In this document: piece after piece, positions 44,240 to 52,642 of the stretch
Numbering within the stretch: position 1 is the stretch's first letter
Layout: each line of letters opens with the position of its first letter
Assembly (NCBI GenBank): GCA_963829575.1
Contig: CAWHJF010000016.1
Span: 434,001 to 498,000 of the forward strand
Direction: 5' to 3'
DNA: 64,000 nucleotides
From: KACC-23026 sp963829575
GTDB taxonomy: Bacteria > Bacillota > Bacilli > Bacillales > Sporolactobacillaceae
Program-made: the position numbers and the translations under genes
The notes under the pieces: model-generated
Databases searched by the model: none
Told to the model about the DNA's origin: nothing
The model's input: only the letters and a program-made list of their open reading frames with translations

Positions 44240-45244
44240 TTAGGCCGAAACGGATTGTGATGCCTTTTTCTTGTCAATTAGACATCCAGATTTAGAAAAG
44301 CAAACGAGATCGCTTAGGATTGCACTCGCGGTTGGTGGTCCGCCTGCACCAGGCCCTTTAAGCGTCAGAACACCGAGTAGATCCGTGTGTACCGCCACCG
44401 CATTTTCAACGTCCTCGACGCCATAAAGCGGGTGCGCCTTATCGACAAACTCGGGATGGACGGAGGCTACAATCTCGCCATTTTTTTTGAGCTCAGCTTT
44501 AGCGACCAACTTGATTCGCCCACCTTTTACCGCTGCATCATGAAGCGTTTTTTCCGTAATCGCCTCAATGCCCGCTTTATTAACCTGTTCCCACTTGGGC
44601 TGCTTGCCAAAAACATCTCGGCACAGAATCATTAATTTATAGAACGCATCATCACCCTGTATATCATTCGACGGATCCGCTTCTGCATACCCTTCCTCTT
44701 GAGCGATTTGAAGAGCGTCTTTAAATGACCTTAAATTTTTCCTCATGTCAGATAAAATAAAATTTGATGTCCCGTTTAAAATGCCTTCAAGTTTTGAAAC
44801 CTTGTTAACATGCAGTAAATCGGAAAGCGTCCGAATGATTGGAATTCCCCCAGCTACCGTCGCCTCGTATCCGATTTCCGTATTACACGCTTTGGCCAAT
44901 TCCTGAAGTTCACGCCCTTTATGGGCATACATCTCTTTATTGGCCGTAATAACGGGGATGCCCGATTCTAGCGCCCGCTTCACATATGTAAAAGCCGGCT
45001 CCACACCGACAATCGCTTCAATCACCAAATCAATTTCGTCACTCTCAATCACCGTCTTAAAATCATCCGTTACCTTAACAGTAGAATCAAGATTACGCGG
45101 CTGTTTCTGATTTTTAATAACCACGTGTGTCACGTTAAGCGGTTGCCCCAAAAGCTCCGTCAATTCTCCGCCCTTTGTGAGTAAAAGGTCATAGACACTA
45201 GATCCAACCGTTCCGTATCCCAACAAACATATATTAATGCCCAT
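44240..45244 (-). CDS. hom: Homoserine dehydrogenase without ACT domain
   Basis: Reduces aspartate semialdehyde to homoserine; 334 aa. NAD(P) motif INICLLGYGTVGSSVYDLL (residues 2-20), VIEAIVGVEPAFTYV, the signature EGILNGTSNFILSDM and the catalytic Lys/Glu region ANKEMYAHKGRE are present. B. subtilis Hom is about 430 aa with a C-terminal ACT domain for threonine feedback; this protein stops after GPGAGGPPTASAILSDL plus a short tail. A SAM-I riboswitch precedes it, so it may serve the methionine branch. ATG 45244 is used, with AAAGGA about 8 bp upstream. Confidence 0.93.
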   Translation of the reverse strand: MGINICLLGYGTVGSSVYDLLLTKGGELTELLGQPLNVTHVVIKNQKQPRNLDSTVKVTDDFKTVIESDEIDLVIEAIVGVEPAFTYVKRALESGIPVITANKEMYAHKGRELQELAKACNTEIGYEATVAGGIPIIRTLSDLLHVNKVSKLEGILNGTSNFILSDMRKNLRSFKDALQIAQEEGYAEADPSNDIQGDDAFYKLMILCRDVFGKQPKWEQVNKAGIEAITEKTLHDAAVKGGRIKLVAKAELKKNGEIVASVHPEFVDKAHPLYGVEDVENAVAVHTDLLGVLTLKGPGAGGPPTASAILSDLVCFSKSGCLIDKKKASQSVSA

Positions 45245-45334
45245 TATTACCATCCTTTCAACTTGGCCGCGTCTCTATACATTGTACCTGAGCAGTAAAA
45301 CCAACCTTGCTCTCTTCTCATAGTCCTTAATAAA

Positions 45335-45367
45335 TTAAAAAACCCCTCTTTCGAGAAAGAGGGGTTT
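45335..45367 (-). terminator. Riboswitch expression-platform terminator
   Basis: AAACCCCTCTTT pairs perfectly with AAAGAGGGGTTT over CTCG, followed by a T run; 91 bp before hom. It should form when SAM is bound. Confidence 0.9.
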
Positions 45368-45376
45368 AAATCCGCA

Positions 45377-45481
45377 CTTATCTCCCAGGACGATTGTCCT
45401 GCAGGATTTGGCACCTTTCCGATCATAACGATCGGGGTTGCCGGGTTTCATAGGGCCAGTCCCTCCACCTCTCTGGATAAG
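45377..45481 (-). promoter_or_regulatory. SAM-I (S-box) riboswitch aptamer
   Basis: The conserved S-box core is clear on the minus strand: CTTATC...CAGAGAGGTGGAGGGA, CTGGCCCTATGAAACCC, GGCAACC, a variable P3 (CCGATCGTTATGATCGG), GGTGCCAAATCC, a P4 hairpin (CAGGACAATCGTCCTG) and GGGAGATAAG closing P1. It controls hom by SAM-dependent termination. Confidence 0.96.
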
Positions 45482-45763
45482 AAAATTATTAAATTTATAT
45501 ATTCATACAACTCAAGCACAAATTAACTTTTTTTATAGTAGCATTTGCTCGTGTTGTCGTCAACCCTAATACTATGGATGATTTTAGCAGTTGGCACTAA
45601 ACCACCGAATTAAGAAAGCTGCCATGCGACACACTCATCGACTACAGTAGTCTCTAGAGCGCAGAAAGTGTCCTAGAAAGAAAAACAAACGTTAACTATG
45701 TTAAATTAGGTCTACAAGGAGATCAACGTCTCCCCCATTCCAATAAGGAGTTGTCCCTGAAAA
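45482..45763. other. Promoter region between hom leader and tlpA-like gene
   Basis: Divergent promoters should lie here. AT-rich; no other gene or RNA is recognised. Confidence 0.5.
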
Positions 45764-46183
45764 ATGGCACCTGACTTTACGTTAAAAAACCTCTTGGATG
45801 ATCAAACTTGGACGTTATCCGATTTATTTGGAAAACCCATTATGTTGACGTTTTGGGCGTCCTGGTGTCCGGATTGCCAAAGAGATTTGCCTATAAAAGC
45901 CGCATTTTATAAAAATATGGATAAAGACGTCTTGCATTTTTTGAGCATTAATGTGACCGGCCGCGAAGCCGATCCGCGCAATGGCTTAGAATTCGCTATA
46001 ACACACAGGCTTCCGTTTCCGGTCTTAGCAGATGTAGGTCGACACACGTATGAGGCTTATGGTTGCTCAGGCGTTCCCACCACAGTCTTAATCAATAAAC
46101 AGGGGCAAGTCATCCATACGTTTGGTGACAAAGTACCCTTTGTCGATATTATGCAATCCCTCTCATCCCTTTTAAACGATTAG
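45764..46183 (+). CDS. TlpA/ResA-like thioredoxin-fold protein
   Basis: 139 aa. APDFTLKNLLDDQTWTLSDL, then the redox motif FWASWCPDCQRDLP (CPDC, residues about 35-38) and the cis-Pro loop SGVPTTVLINKQG. There is no signal peptide or membrane helix, so it looks cytoplasmic, unlike ResA or StoA. AAGGAG lies 13 bp before the ATG, rather far; an in-frame TGA directly upstream excludes a longer form. Its TAG stop is the first three bases of an R element. Confidence 0.82.
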   Translation: MAPDFTLKNLLDDQTWTLSDLFGKPIMLTFWASWCPDCQRDLPIKAAFYKNMDKDVLHFLSINVTGREADPRNGLEFAITHRLPFPVLADVGRHTYEAYGCSGVPTTVLINKQGQVIHTFGDKVPFVDIMQSLSSLLND

Positions 46184-46284
46184 AAAAACTTGGCTTATCG
46201 CCAAGACCTTAAGCCGCGCGCCGTAGTTTTTCTTATACTTTTTTCCTTAATCGTGTTAGTGAAATTTTATACTTTCTTAAAGTA
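46181..46284 (+). repeat. R element, copy R3
   Basis: 104 bp between convergent genes. Perfect outer stem AGAAAAACT/AGTTTTTCT, CTTGGC/GCCAAG hairpin, then TTTTCCTTAATCGTG...GTGAAATTTTATA and TACTTTCTTAAAGTA. It overlaps the tlpA-like stop codon and reaches the end of the yusD gene. Confidence 0.82.
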
Positions 46285-46630
46285 CTAAAAAAGACTGCTC
46301 TCCAGAAAGAATAAAAAGGGACTCAAGAGTCAGTTGGTGACTAAAAGGCCCAGTGACCTGAAGTCCCCCTTCCTCTTTTAGAGCCAAAAGCGGTCGTTTC
46401 CCCATTAAAGCTATTTCGATCAATTTATCTTCCGATCCAGATATCACAAGTGAGACGTCCTCAACGGGTCTTGAATGACACACTTGATGACCTTCTGCAT
46501 TGATTTTGAGCCAAATGGGTTCTTCTTTACCAATCACTTCCACAATAAGCGATTTTTGCTTATAAAGCGGCATAAGGGTTGATTTCCCCTCCAATGATTG
46601 AACAAATTTATAAGTGGCTTCTTTGAGCAT
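46277..46630 (-). CDS. yusD: SCP2-like domain protein YusD
   Basis: 117 aa with the sterol-carrier-protein-2 pattern (IWLKINAEGHQVCHSRPVED, VSLVISGSEDKLIEIALMGK, TLESLFILSGEQSFLVL). Resembles B. subtilis YusD; a lipid-binding role is possible but untested. GGAGGGGAAC lies ahead of the ATG. It is 27 bp after rsgI on the same strand, perhaps co-transcribed. Confidence 0.8.
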   Translation of the reverse strand: MLKEATYKFVQSLEGKSTLMPLYKQKSLIVEVIGKEEPIWLKINAEGHQVCHSRPVEDVSLVISGSEDKLIEIALMGKRPLLALKEEGGLQVTGPFSHQLTLESLFILSGEQSFLVL

Positions 46631-46656
46631 AGAGTTCCCCTCCTTTTACGCTTCAC

Positions 46657-47895
46657 TTAATGATCGCCCTCTACATTATGATTAGATGAATGGGTGAGCT
46701 TCGATATGACCGCTCCCCAGGAGCCTGACTCTGTTTTATTTTTCTTTTGAATAAAATGCACACCTTGACCTGGTTGTTTTTCCCCTTCAGTGTTCGGCTC
46801 TGAATGAGTGGATCGGGCAGAATGAATATCGGAGCCTGACGATTCATTTTCATCACTTTTTTGGGTTGGCGTTGATTTATGATTTGCGTCAACACCAGAT
46901 TTAGAACTTGGTTGCATAATTACATGGCCTTTCGGTTCTGTTTGTTTTGGTTGATTTAATGACTGATTTTCTTTCGAATGGTTCGGATTCGGATTGCTTT
47001 CTTTAGGCGGAATTGAATTCTTTTTACTATTAGATTGATTAGCAGGCTTATTTTGCGCTTGTTTAGGAATGGCTTTATTTTCAAATGGTTCAGCTGATTT
47101 TGGTCCATTAGCCTGTGGTTCTTGTGTGATTTCCTTCTCTGAATGAGCAGAATGTTGAGTTTGAACCGCCAATAACTCTTTAACGGTCATCCGTTTCGCT
47201 TGGTCAAGAGTAAGCATTGGCGAAACGTGTTTGACCCTTAAATAAAGCGCGTATTTCCCTGCAGTTAGTCCCTTTTTTACCGCATCTTGTCGATTTTGAT
47301 TCGAGGAAACCAGCATTTGGACAGAACCATGGTGTGAAGCGAAGTCCTTTTGCGACGTTAGGGGCTGAACCGATTGTTTAATCTTGTCTTCCAAACTTTG
47401 TTGATTGGAGGAGTGAACAGCGTTCGTAAACGTTGTACTGACGACCATCTGAGGCTGATTGTTAAAGTACCCTTCTTTGTCCAAAGCATCTGCAACTTCT
47501 TTTGAAAGTGTTGAAAGAGGCATTTTGTTCGTATAATGAATGGCACTAATAAGTCGCTTTCCATCAGAATCCATAGGCTTCAGGGCAACCACTTTCAAAT
47601 CGGCATTGACTTTCGCTTCAAGGCTTGGATTAATATCAAAGCTTACGTATGCCGCAACAGCGGATTTCGTTCCACCTACGCTCCAAATCCCCACTAATCC
47701 AACTAATAGAAGACAGGCAGCAGCAATAGAAAGCCATGATTTTGGCACGCGGAAGCCTTTTTTGTCAATCGTCACTTCTTCGCCGATCGCAACTGAATTC
47801 TCTTTTGGCAGAGGAACCTTCTCAAACATTCCATCCGACGTTAAAATAAGTCCATGATTTCCTTCAATTGACATGAGGATGCCTTTTACCACCAT
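46657..47895 (-). CDS. rsgI: Anti-sigma-I factor RsgI
   Basis: 412 aa, single-pass. Residues 1-50 form the cytoplasmic RsgI_N domain that binds SigI (VKGILMSIEGNHGLILTSDG), a helix spans about 54-76, then the extracellular domain with AYVSFDINPSLEAKVN, where RsgI proteins are known to self-cleave at Asn-Pro. The rest (about 250-400) is a Gln/Asn/Pro/Ser/Lys-rich extracytoplasmic tail without a carbohydrate-binding module. GGGAGGGG lies 4-5 bp before the ATG. It follows sigI, its target. Confidence 0.92.
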   Translation of the reverse strand: MVVKGILMSIEGNHGLILTSDGMFEKVPLPKENSVAIGEEVTIDKKGFRVPKSWLSIAAACLLLVGLVGIWSVGGTKSAVAAYVSFDINPSLEAKVNADLKVVALKPMDSDGKRLISAIHYTNKMPLSTLSKEVADALDKEGYFNNQPQMVVSTTFTNAVHSSNQQSLEDKIKQSVQPLTSQKDFASHHGSVQMLVSSNQNRQDAVKKGLTAGKYALYLRVKHVSPMLTLDQAKRMTVKELLAVQTQHSAHSEKEITQEPQANGPKSAEPFENKAIPKQAQNKPANQSNSKKNSIPPKESNPNPNHSKENQSLNQPKQTEPKGHVIMQPSSKSGVDANHKSTPTQKSDENESSGSDIHSARSTHSEPNTEGEKQPGQGVHFIQKKNKTESGSWGAVISKLTHSSNHNVEGDH

Positions 47896-48003
47896 TCACC
47901 CCTCCCTTCTCGTTCCGACTAAAATAACATAAAACCAGTTTAACCTATTAATTGAGTGATTGCTTTAGTAAATACAGCCTTTTAAAAAATAACGAACCAC
48001 CAC

Positions 48004-48768
48004 TCAAAGATCACTTACTTTATTAGGTTCTATGTAAGAAATCAATGAGGTAAAATCTCCAATGTAGATTAATGATATCGCTATTATATATTTTCGATGG
48101 CGTTCAATGGTTTTACGACTGCAGGCCACCAAATTTAATAATTCTTTTGTTGGAAGTTGTTTGGACTTCAGAAACGCATGTCGCAATCCATGGTCTTGAG
48201 CAAGCAAGCGGGCAATGTGTTTGGCATTTTCCCTCGCATCCTCATGCTTGGGACTTTTCTTACTCAAATCTTCAAAGGAAATATCAAAGTCTTTTAACAT
48301 CCCTTGGTACCTCTGAATCTCAATTGCCCGATCTTCTGCTTCACGCTCATTTGAAAAGGCTTCAAGCGCGGCCTTTTGTTGAATATAAGTAAGGCCTTTG
48401 TTTTCGTCTTCTGAACGGGCATCATCCAATTGGATATGGCGCGTTTCACGAACTTCTTTTCTAATATAATCAATCACCCGGCGGCGAATAACCAATTCTG
48501 CAAAGCTCAAAAACTGACTGCCTTCATTTGGCCTATACGTATCAATGGCCTCGTTGAAGGCGAGAAGTCCAACGCTGAACTCATCCCGGGTTTCATCAAT
48601 AAATTGCTTGCAAACCTTGGAAATAGCTTTTTTAATAAAAGGTTGATAGGCACCGATCACGTCTTCTCTTAGATACGAATTGCCGCCTTGGATCGCTGCA
48701 ATTGTCGCTTCAAGAGTCTCCTTAAAACTGCCATTTTCACCCTTTAATTGTGTTTTTGAAAAACGCAT
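48004..48768 (-). CDS. sigI: RNA polymerase sigma factor SigI
   Basis: 254 aa. Region 2 reads FIKKAISKVCKQFIDETRDE, FSVGLLAFNEAIDTYRPNEG, FLSFAELVIRRRVIDYIRKE; the C-terminal SigI-specific DNA-binding domain follows (SRKTIERHRKYIIAISLIYI). SigI responds to heat or envelope signals through RsgI. ATG 48768 is preferred, with GGGGGTGA upstream, to the frame's open start at 48828. In B. subtilis this pair lies elsewhere (ykoZ locus). Confidence 0.93.
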   Translation of the reverse strand: MRFSKTQLKGENGSFKETLEATIAAIQGGNSYLREDVIGAYQPFIKKAISKVCKQFIDETRDEFSVGLLAFNEAIDTYRPNEGSQFLSFAELVIRRRVIDYIRKEVRETRHIQLDDARSEDENKGLTYIQQKAALEAFSNEREAEDRAIEIQRYQGMLKDFDISFEDLSKKSPKHEDARENAKHIARLLAQDHGLRHAFLKSKQLPTKELLNLVACSRKTIERHRKYIIAISLIYIGDFTSLISYIEPNKVSDL

Positions 48769-48892
48769 GGTCCTTCTCACCCCCTTGAGACGATGGTCGC
48801 ATATTCTGAGTTGTTCTGGGTTACCCAATAATCTTCACTTATTATATCGGATAAACTAGGGGCTTTTCTCATTACAAATTCTAACAAAATGA

Positions 48893-49210
48893 TTACAAGG
48901 TTAAAAACGTATTAAAGATGGTCAGAAGATCGGGAACAGATCGAAACGCATAAACTTTGTTCAAAACCTTACCATTTTCAAGAAAAACGAGAGCCGGCAC
49001 ACTCTCAATTTGCCATATTTGAACACATTCTTGCCATTCCGATACTCGACCGGTGTAAATCTGTGGCGCTTGATCCCCTAATGTGCTCTCAACAATTTCA
49101 AGCATCTGCTCACCCAATTTGCAAGTTCCACAAAAAGGGGTATGGAAAAAAATGACTTCTTTTGTAGGATGAATCTGTTGATCAAAGTCTCTCATTGAAA
49201 TTGGGGTCAC
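48893..49210 (-). CDS. yusE: YusE, thioredoxin-like protein
   Basis: 105 aa, cytoplasmic. EVIFFHTPFCGTCKLGEQML carries a CGTC motif at about residue 30, and the cis-Pro loop ESVPALVFLENGKVLNKVYA is intact. GTG 49210 is preferred, since GGAGG lies 8 bp upstream; a TTG at 49225 overlaps the site. R element R4 lies upstream, between it and gcvH. Confidence 0.85.
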   Translation of the reverse strand: MTPISMRDFDQQIHPTKEVIFFHTPFCGTCKLGEQMLEIVESTLGDQAPQIYTGRVSEWQECVQIWQIESVPALVFLENGKVLNKVYAFRSVPDLLTIFNTFLTL

Positions 49211-49248
49211 GGCCATCTCCTCCAACTCGTTATTTGATTATATATTCT

Positions 49249-49353
49249 TAGAAAAACTTGGCTTGACGCCAAGTCCATAATGGCGGAAGCTTTAGTTTTT
49301 CTTATACTATCTTCCTTAATCGCGAACGCGAAATTTTATATTTTTTGATAGTA
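49249..49353 (+). repeat. R element, copy R4
   Basis: 105 bp. Perfect outer stem AGAAAAACT/AGTTTTTCT, CTTGGC/GCCAAG hairpin, AATGGCGGAAGC, then TCGCGAACGCGA hairpin and AATTTTATA. It lies 39 bp upstream of yusE and 53 bp beyond gcvH. Confidence 0.82.
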
Positions 49354-49405
49354 AAATAAAAACCTGTAACACAGGGCTACAGGTTCATTCAATCTAATAA
49401 TAATA

Positions 49406-49789
49406 TTAGGCTTCTGAAACCATTTTCTCGTAAGCTTCAGCATTCATGAGACCTTCTAGCTCGGATTCATCGGTTGGTTCCAATTCAATCATCCAAGCCT
49501 TTTCATAAGGAGACTCATTCACGAATTCTGGAGAATCATCGAGTTCTTCATTAACCGCCACCACTTTTCCACCAATTGGCGCATAAAGCTCAGAAACGGT
49601 TTTGACCGACTCCACACTTCCGAATGGGGCACTGGCTTTCAAAACATCACCAACGCTTGGAAGTTCGACAAACACGATATCTCCCAGTTCATCTTGTGCA
49701 AAATGAGTAATTCCAATTTTTACAGTCGTGCCTTCTTTTTTGACCCACTCATGTTCCTTAGAATACACTAAATCTTTTGGTATAGACAA
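49406..49789 (-). CDS. gcvH: Glycine cleavage system H protein
   Basis: 127 aa lipoyl carrier. The lipoylated Lys is in FGSVESVKTVSELYAPIGG (about residue 63), inside the usual YSKEHEWVKKEG...GITHFAQDELGDIVFVELP frame. It works in glycine cleavage and in lipoate relay to other enzymes in Bacillus. No gcvT/gcvP nearby, as in B. subtilis. GGAGGGATTAG precedes the ATG. Confidence 0.96.
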   Translation of the reverse strand: MSIPKDLVYSKEHEWVKKEGTTVKIGITHFAQDELGDIVFVELPSVGDVLKASAPFGSVESVKTVSELYAPIGGKVVAVNEELDDSPEFVNESPYEKAWMIELEPTDESELEGLMNAEAYEKMVSEA

Positions 49790-49852
49790 TCTAATCCCTC
49801 CAAAGTTTGATCTTGTTCCATTTTACACATAATTCGATACAATTAAAATGAC

Positions 49853-50218
49853 TTAGCCTTGTTTCGAACCCCAAACGTCCTCAAAGAGCGTCTCATTGAA
49901 TCCAACCGTTGCGTGTTCGCCATCTTCAGTTAAAGGCCGTTTAATCAACATGCCATCTGAGGCCAACCATCCAAGTAACTCATCTTCTGAGGTGTCTTTC
50001 ATTTTATCCTTCATTCCAACCTCCCGATAGCGTTGGCCACTCGTATTAAATAGCTTTGCGATCGGTTTCCCGGACAACTGAAGGATTTTTTTAAGTTCTT
50101 TTATTGAAGGTGGATGTTCCACAATATGTATAAACTCATAGGCAACCTGATGGTCATCCAACCATTTTTGCGCCTTACGACATGTCCCACACTGGGGATA
50201 ACCATAGAAAGTTAGCAT
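49853..50218 (-). CDS. yusI: ArsC/Spx-family protein YusI
   Basis: 121 aa glutaredoxin-like fold. CGTC at residues 10-13 (FYGYPQCGTCRKAQKWL), conserved IVEHPPS and the IKRPL motif near 93-97 define the family. It lacks the arsenate-reductase triad as a whole, so it is more likely a YusI-type protein than an arsenate reductase. GGGGGCAAG upstream. It precedes gcvH by 63 bp. Confidence 0.9.
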   Translation of the reverse strand: MLTFYGYPQCGTCRKAQKWLDDHQVAYEFIHIVEHPPSIKELKKILQLSGKPIAKLFNTSGQRYREVGMKDKMKDTSEDELLGWLASDGMLIKRPLTEDGEHATVGFNETLFEDVWGSKQG

Positions 50219-50263
50219 CTTCTTGCCCCCTTTTCGTTTAAATATAGACTAAGCGAACAGGGT

Positions 50264-50554
50264 CTAATCGTCGTCTTCGTCTTCATGAGTGAGTTCTTTA
50301 ATTCGTTTAATTTCATCCATCATCTCATCTTCGATCCCGAGAAGAGTAAATAAAATTGCCAAATGTTCAACTGTCATTTTGGCACTGCCGAATTCCAACT
50401 CTCGAATTTTAAGATGGCCATTTTCTAATTTCTCAATTTCAATTAATGGGCCATGACTTGCTGAGGTTAATTTAGCTTGATGATTCCCATTATTCAATTC
50501 TCTTAAGGTGACCGCAAAGTCGCCCATTGGAATTTCTTGTAATAGCCTAGACAT
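50264..50554 (-). CDS. Conserved small acidic protein
   Basis: 96 aa, no Cys, with a strongly acidic end (ELTHEDEDDD). Strand-rich first half (GDFAVTLRELNNGNHQAKLT), helical second half. GGAGG lies about 5-6 bp before the ATG, so translation is likely. I do not recognise the family. It lies between fadE and yusI on the same strand. Confidence 0.7.
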   Translation of the reverse strand: MSRLLQEIPMGDFAVTLRELNNGNHQAKLTSASHGPLIEIEKLENGHLKIRELEFGSAKMTVEHLAILFTLLGIEDEMMDEIKRIKELTHEDEDDD

Positions 50555-50685
50555 AGTTCGCCTCCTTAAAATACTATTATCAATTCTATATTATATCAAA
50601 ATCAATTCAAACAAACTAATTTATCTATAGTCTAAATCGTTGCGCCTTTTTTCATACAAAAGACGATTATCTGTAAAATTCAAGA

Positions 50686-50715
50686 GTAAAAAAAACCCCT
50701 CAAATTAAGAGGGGT
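50686..50715 (-). terminator. Terminator of the fad operon
   Basis: ACCCCTC pairs with GAGGGGT over 7 nt, followed by a T run (minus strand). Confidence 0.85.
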
Positions 50716-50752
50716 AAAGTTGGAATGTGTTAAATTAAAGGGTTCGGTTTTC

Positions 50753-52537
50753 TCACACGACGAAGGTTTCTGCTTCAATTAACCGTGCTGCAATTTGACG
50801 TTTCTTCGCAATAACATTCTCAGGATTAAAGCGTCCTAATTTACGCAATGCAGCAAGCATGAGGCGAAGTTGGTCGCCTTCTTCAATATTTAATAGAGAC
50901 TCTTTTGCAAGACGCTCAATGGTTTCAAACGTTTCTTGACAATAGACTTCAGTCATTAATACTTTTTGATTGTGAGCGTCTGCACCGTCTTTTAAAATGC
51001 CTTTTTCAGTCCGGGCAATGATCGATTCCATTGTATAGATTCCGTTCACGATATCCGCGACATTAGATAGCAACTCTTGCTCCTTCTCAAGCGCTTTACC
51101 AAACTTCTGAACGCCAAGTCCTGCGATCATTAAGAAGATTTTCTTAGTATTCTTAAGAAGGTATTTTTCCTTATCAAGGACTTCCGTTCCAGGCTCTTCA
51201 GGCATGAGCATCATGAGCTCTTCTTGAAGGGTTTGCGCTTTTTGAAGAAGTGGAAGCTCCCCTTTCATCGCTTTTCTTAGGATTGTATTTGGCACAAGCA
51301 GTCGATTGATTTCATTCGTTCCTTCAAAAATTCGGTTAATTCGGGAATCGCGATACATGGTTTCTACTTCGTACTCGTGCATATACCCATAACCGCCATG
51401 AATTTGAACGGCTTCATCGGCAATATAATCAAGCGATTCCGAAGCAAACACCTTATTCAGAGAGCATTCCATTGCGTACTCGGCAATGGCCCCAGCAATT
51501 TTAGAGCCATCTTTGGCTTCCTCTTCAGTAAGTGCGTCTAAACGATCGGCGAAGAGTCCTACAGTTCGGTAAACCGAGCTTTCCGTGGCAAACGCACGAA
51601 TCGCCATATTAGCGAGTTTGTTCTGGATGAGTGAGAAATTGGCAATCGGTTGTTTGAACTGTTGACGCTCTTTGGCATATTTGGTTGCAATTTCAACGCC
51701 AAGCTTCGCACCACCCACGCAACCTACCGCTAATTTATAACGCCCAATGTTTAAAATATTGAACGCAATCACATGGCCTTTTCCGGCTTCATAAAGAAGG
51801 TTTTCTTTCGGAACTGGGACGTTATCCAAAATCAAAGTCCGAGTGGAAGACGCTTTAATTCCCATCTTCTTCTCTTCAGCACCTGTAGAAACACCTGGGA
51901 ACTCTTTTTCAACAATAAAAGCGGAGAACTGCTCACCGTCAATTTTCGCATACACCACGAACACATCCGCAAAACCAGAGTTCGTAATCCATTGTTTTTC
52001 ACCATTTAAAATATAATGCGTCCCTTCTTCATTGAGACGGGCGGTTGTCCGGGCACCTAAAGCATCGGAACCAGAACCTGGCTCTGTGAGGGCATAAGCC
52101 GCAAATTTTTCACCAGTTGCAAGACCTGGAAGGTATTTATGTTTTTGTTCTTCGTTACCGAACAAGACAATTGGAAGCGAGCCAATCCCAACGTGGGCGC
52201 CATAGCTTAATGAGAACGAACGAGCGGCGGCAAACTTCTCAGTGATTAGAGAAGAACTAATCTTATCAAGCCCAATCCCACCGTAAGCTTCAGGGACATC
52301 CGCTCCAAGAAGGCCGAGATCTCCTGCTTTTTTAAGTAACTTTTTGGTCAACTCGAGGTCCTGCGCTTCAAGCGTATCGATGTGAGGACGGACTTCTTTT
52401 TTCACATAGTCCTCTGTTGTTTTGGCGATCATTTTTTGTTCTTCCGTCAAATCTTCTGTCACGAAAAGTTGATTTGGATCTAAATCTTCAACGAGAAAAA
52501 TTCCACCTTTTAAGGCTTTTTCAGTTGTGTTTCCCAT
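50753..52537 (-). CDS. fadE: Acyl-CoA dehydrogenase FadE
   Basis: First oxidation of beta-oxidation, FAD-dependent; 594 aa. KFAAYALTEPGSGSDALGAR and KQWITNSGFADVFVVYAKID are the ACAD signatures, QIHGGYGYMHEYEVETMYRD the second one, and the catalytic Glu lies in RIFEGTNEINRLL. The C-terminal extra domain (about 430-590) is of the long VLCAD-like type. ATG 52537 has GGAGG 9 bp upstream. Last gene of fadN-fadA-fadE. Confidence 0.95.
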   Translation of the reverse strand: MGNTTEKALKGGIFLVEDLDPNQLFVTEDLTEEQKMIAKTTEDYVKKEVRPHIDTLEAQDLELTKKLLKKAGDLGLLGADVPEAYGGIGLDKISSSLITEKFAAARSFSLSYGAHVGIGSLPIVLFGNEEQKHKYLPGLATGEKFAAYALTEPGSGSDALGARTTARLNEEGTHYILNGEKQWITNSGFADVFVVYAKIDGEQFSAFIVEKEFPGVSTGAEEKKMGIKASSTRTLILDNVPVPKENLLYEAGKGHVIAFNILNIGRYKLAVGCVGGAKLGVEIATKYAKERQQFKQPIANFSLIQNKLANMAIRAFATESSVYRTVGLFADRLDALTEEEAKDGSKIAGAIAEYAMECSLNKVFASESLDYIADEAVQIHGGYGYMHEYEVETMYRDSRINRIFEGTNEINRLLVPNTILRKAMKGELPLLQKAQTLQEELMMLMPEEPGTEVLDKEKYLLKNTKKIFLMIAGLGVQKFGKALEKEQELLSNVADIVNGIYTMESIIARTEKGILKDGADAHNQKVLMTEVYCQETFETIERLAKESLLNIEEGDQLRLMLAALRKLGRFNPENVIAKKRQIAARLIEAETFVV

Positions 52538-52642
52538 TTTAGAAAACCTCCAATAATTTGTAAGATGCTTGTCTATTTTAGGGAATGTGCTGCTGGACAA
52601 CACGATTCCCTCGAATAAAAATTTAATCATTTAGTGAACGAA

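Noticed and set aside
49853..50218. Arsenate reductase
   Set aside because: Context and sequence fit YusI of the Spx/ArsC family; no arsenic-resistance genes nearby.
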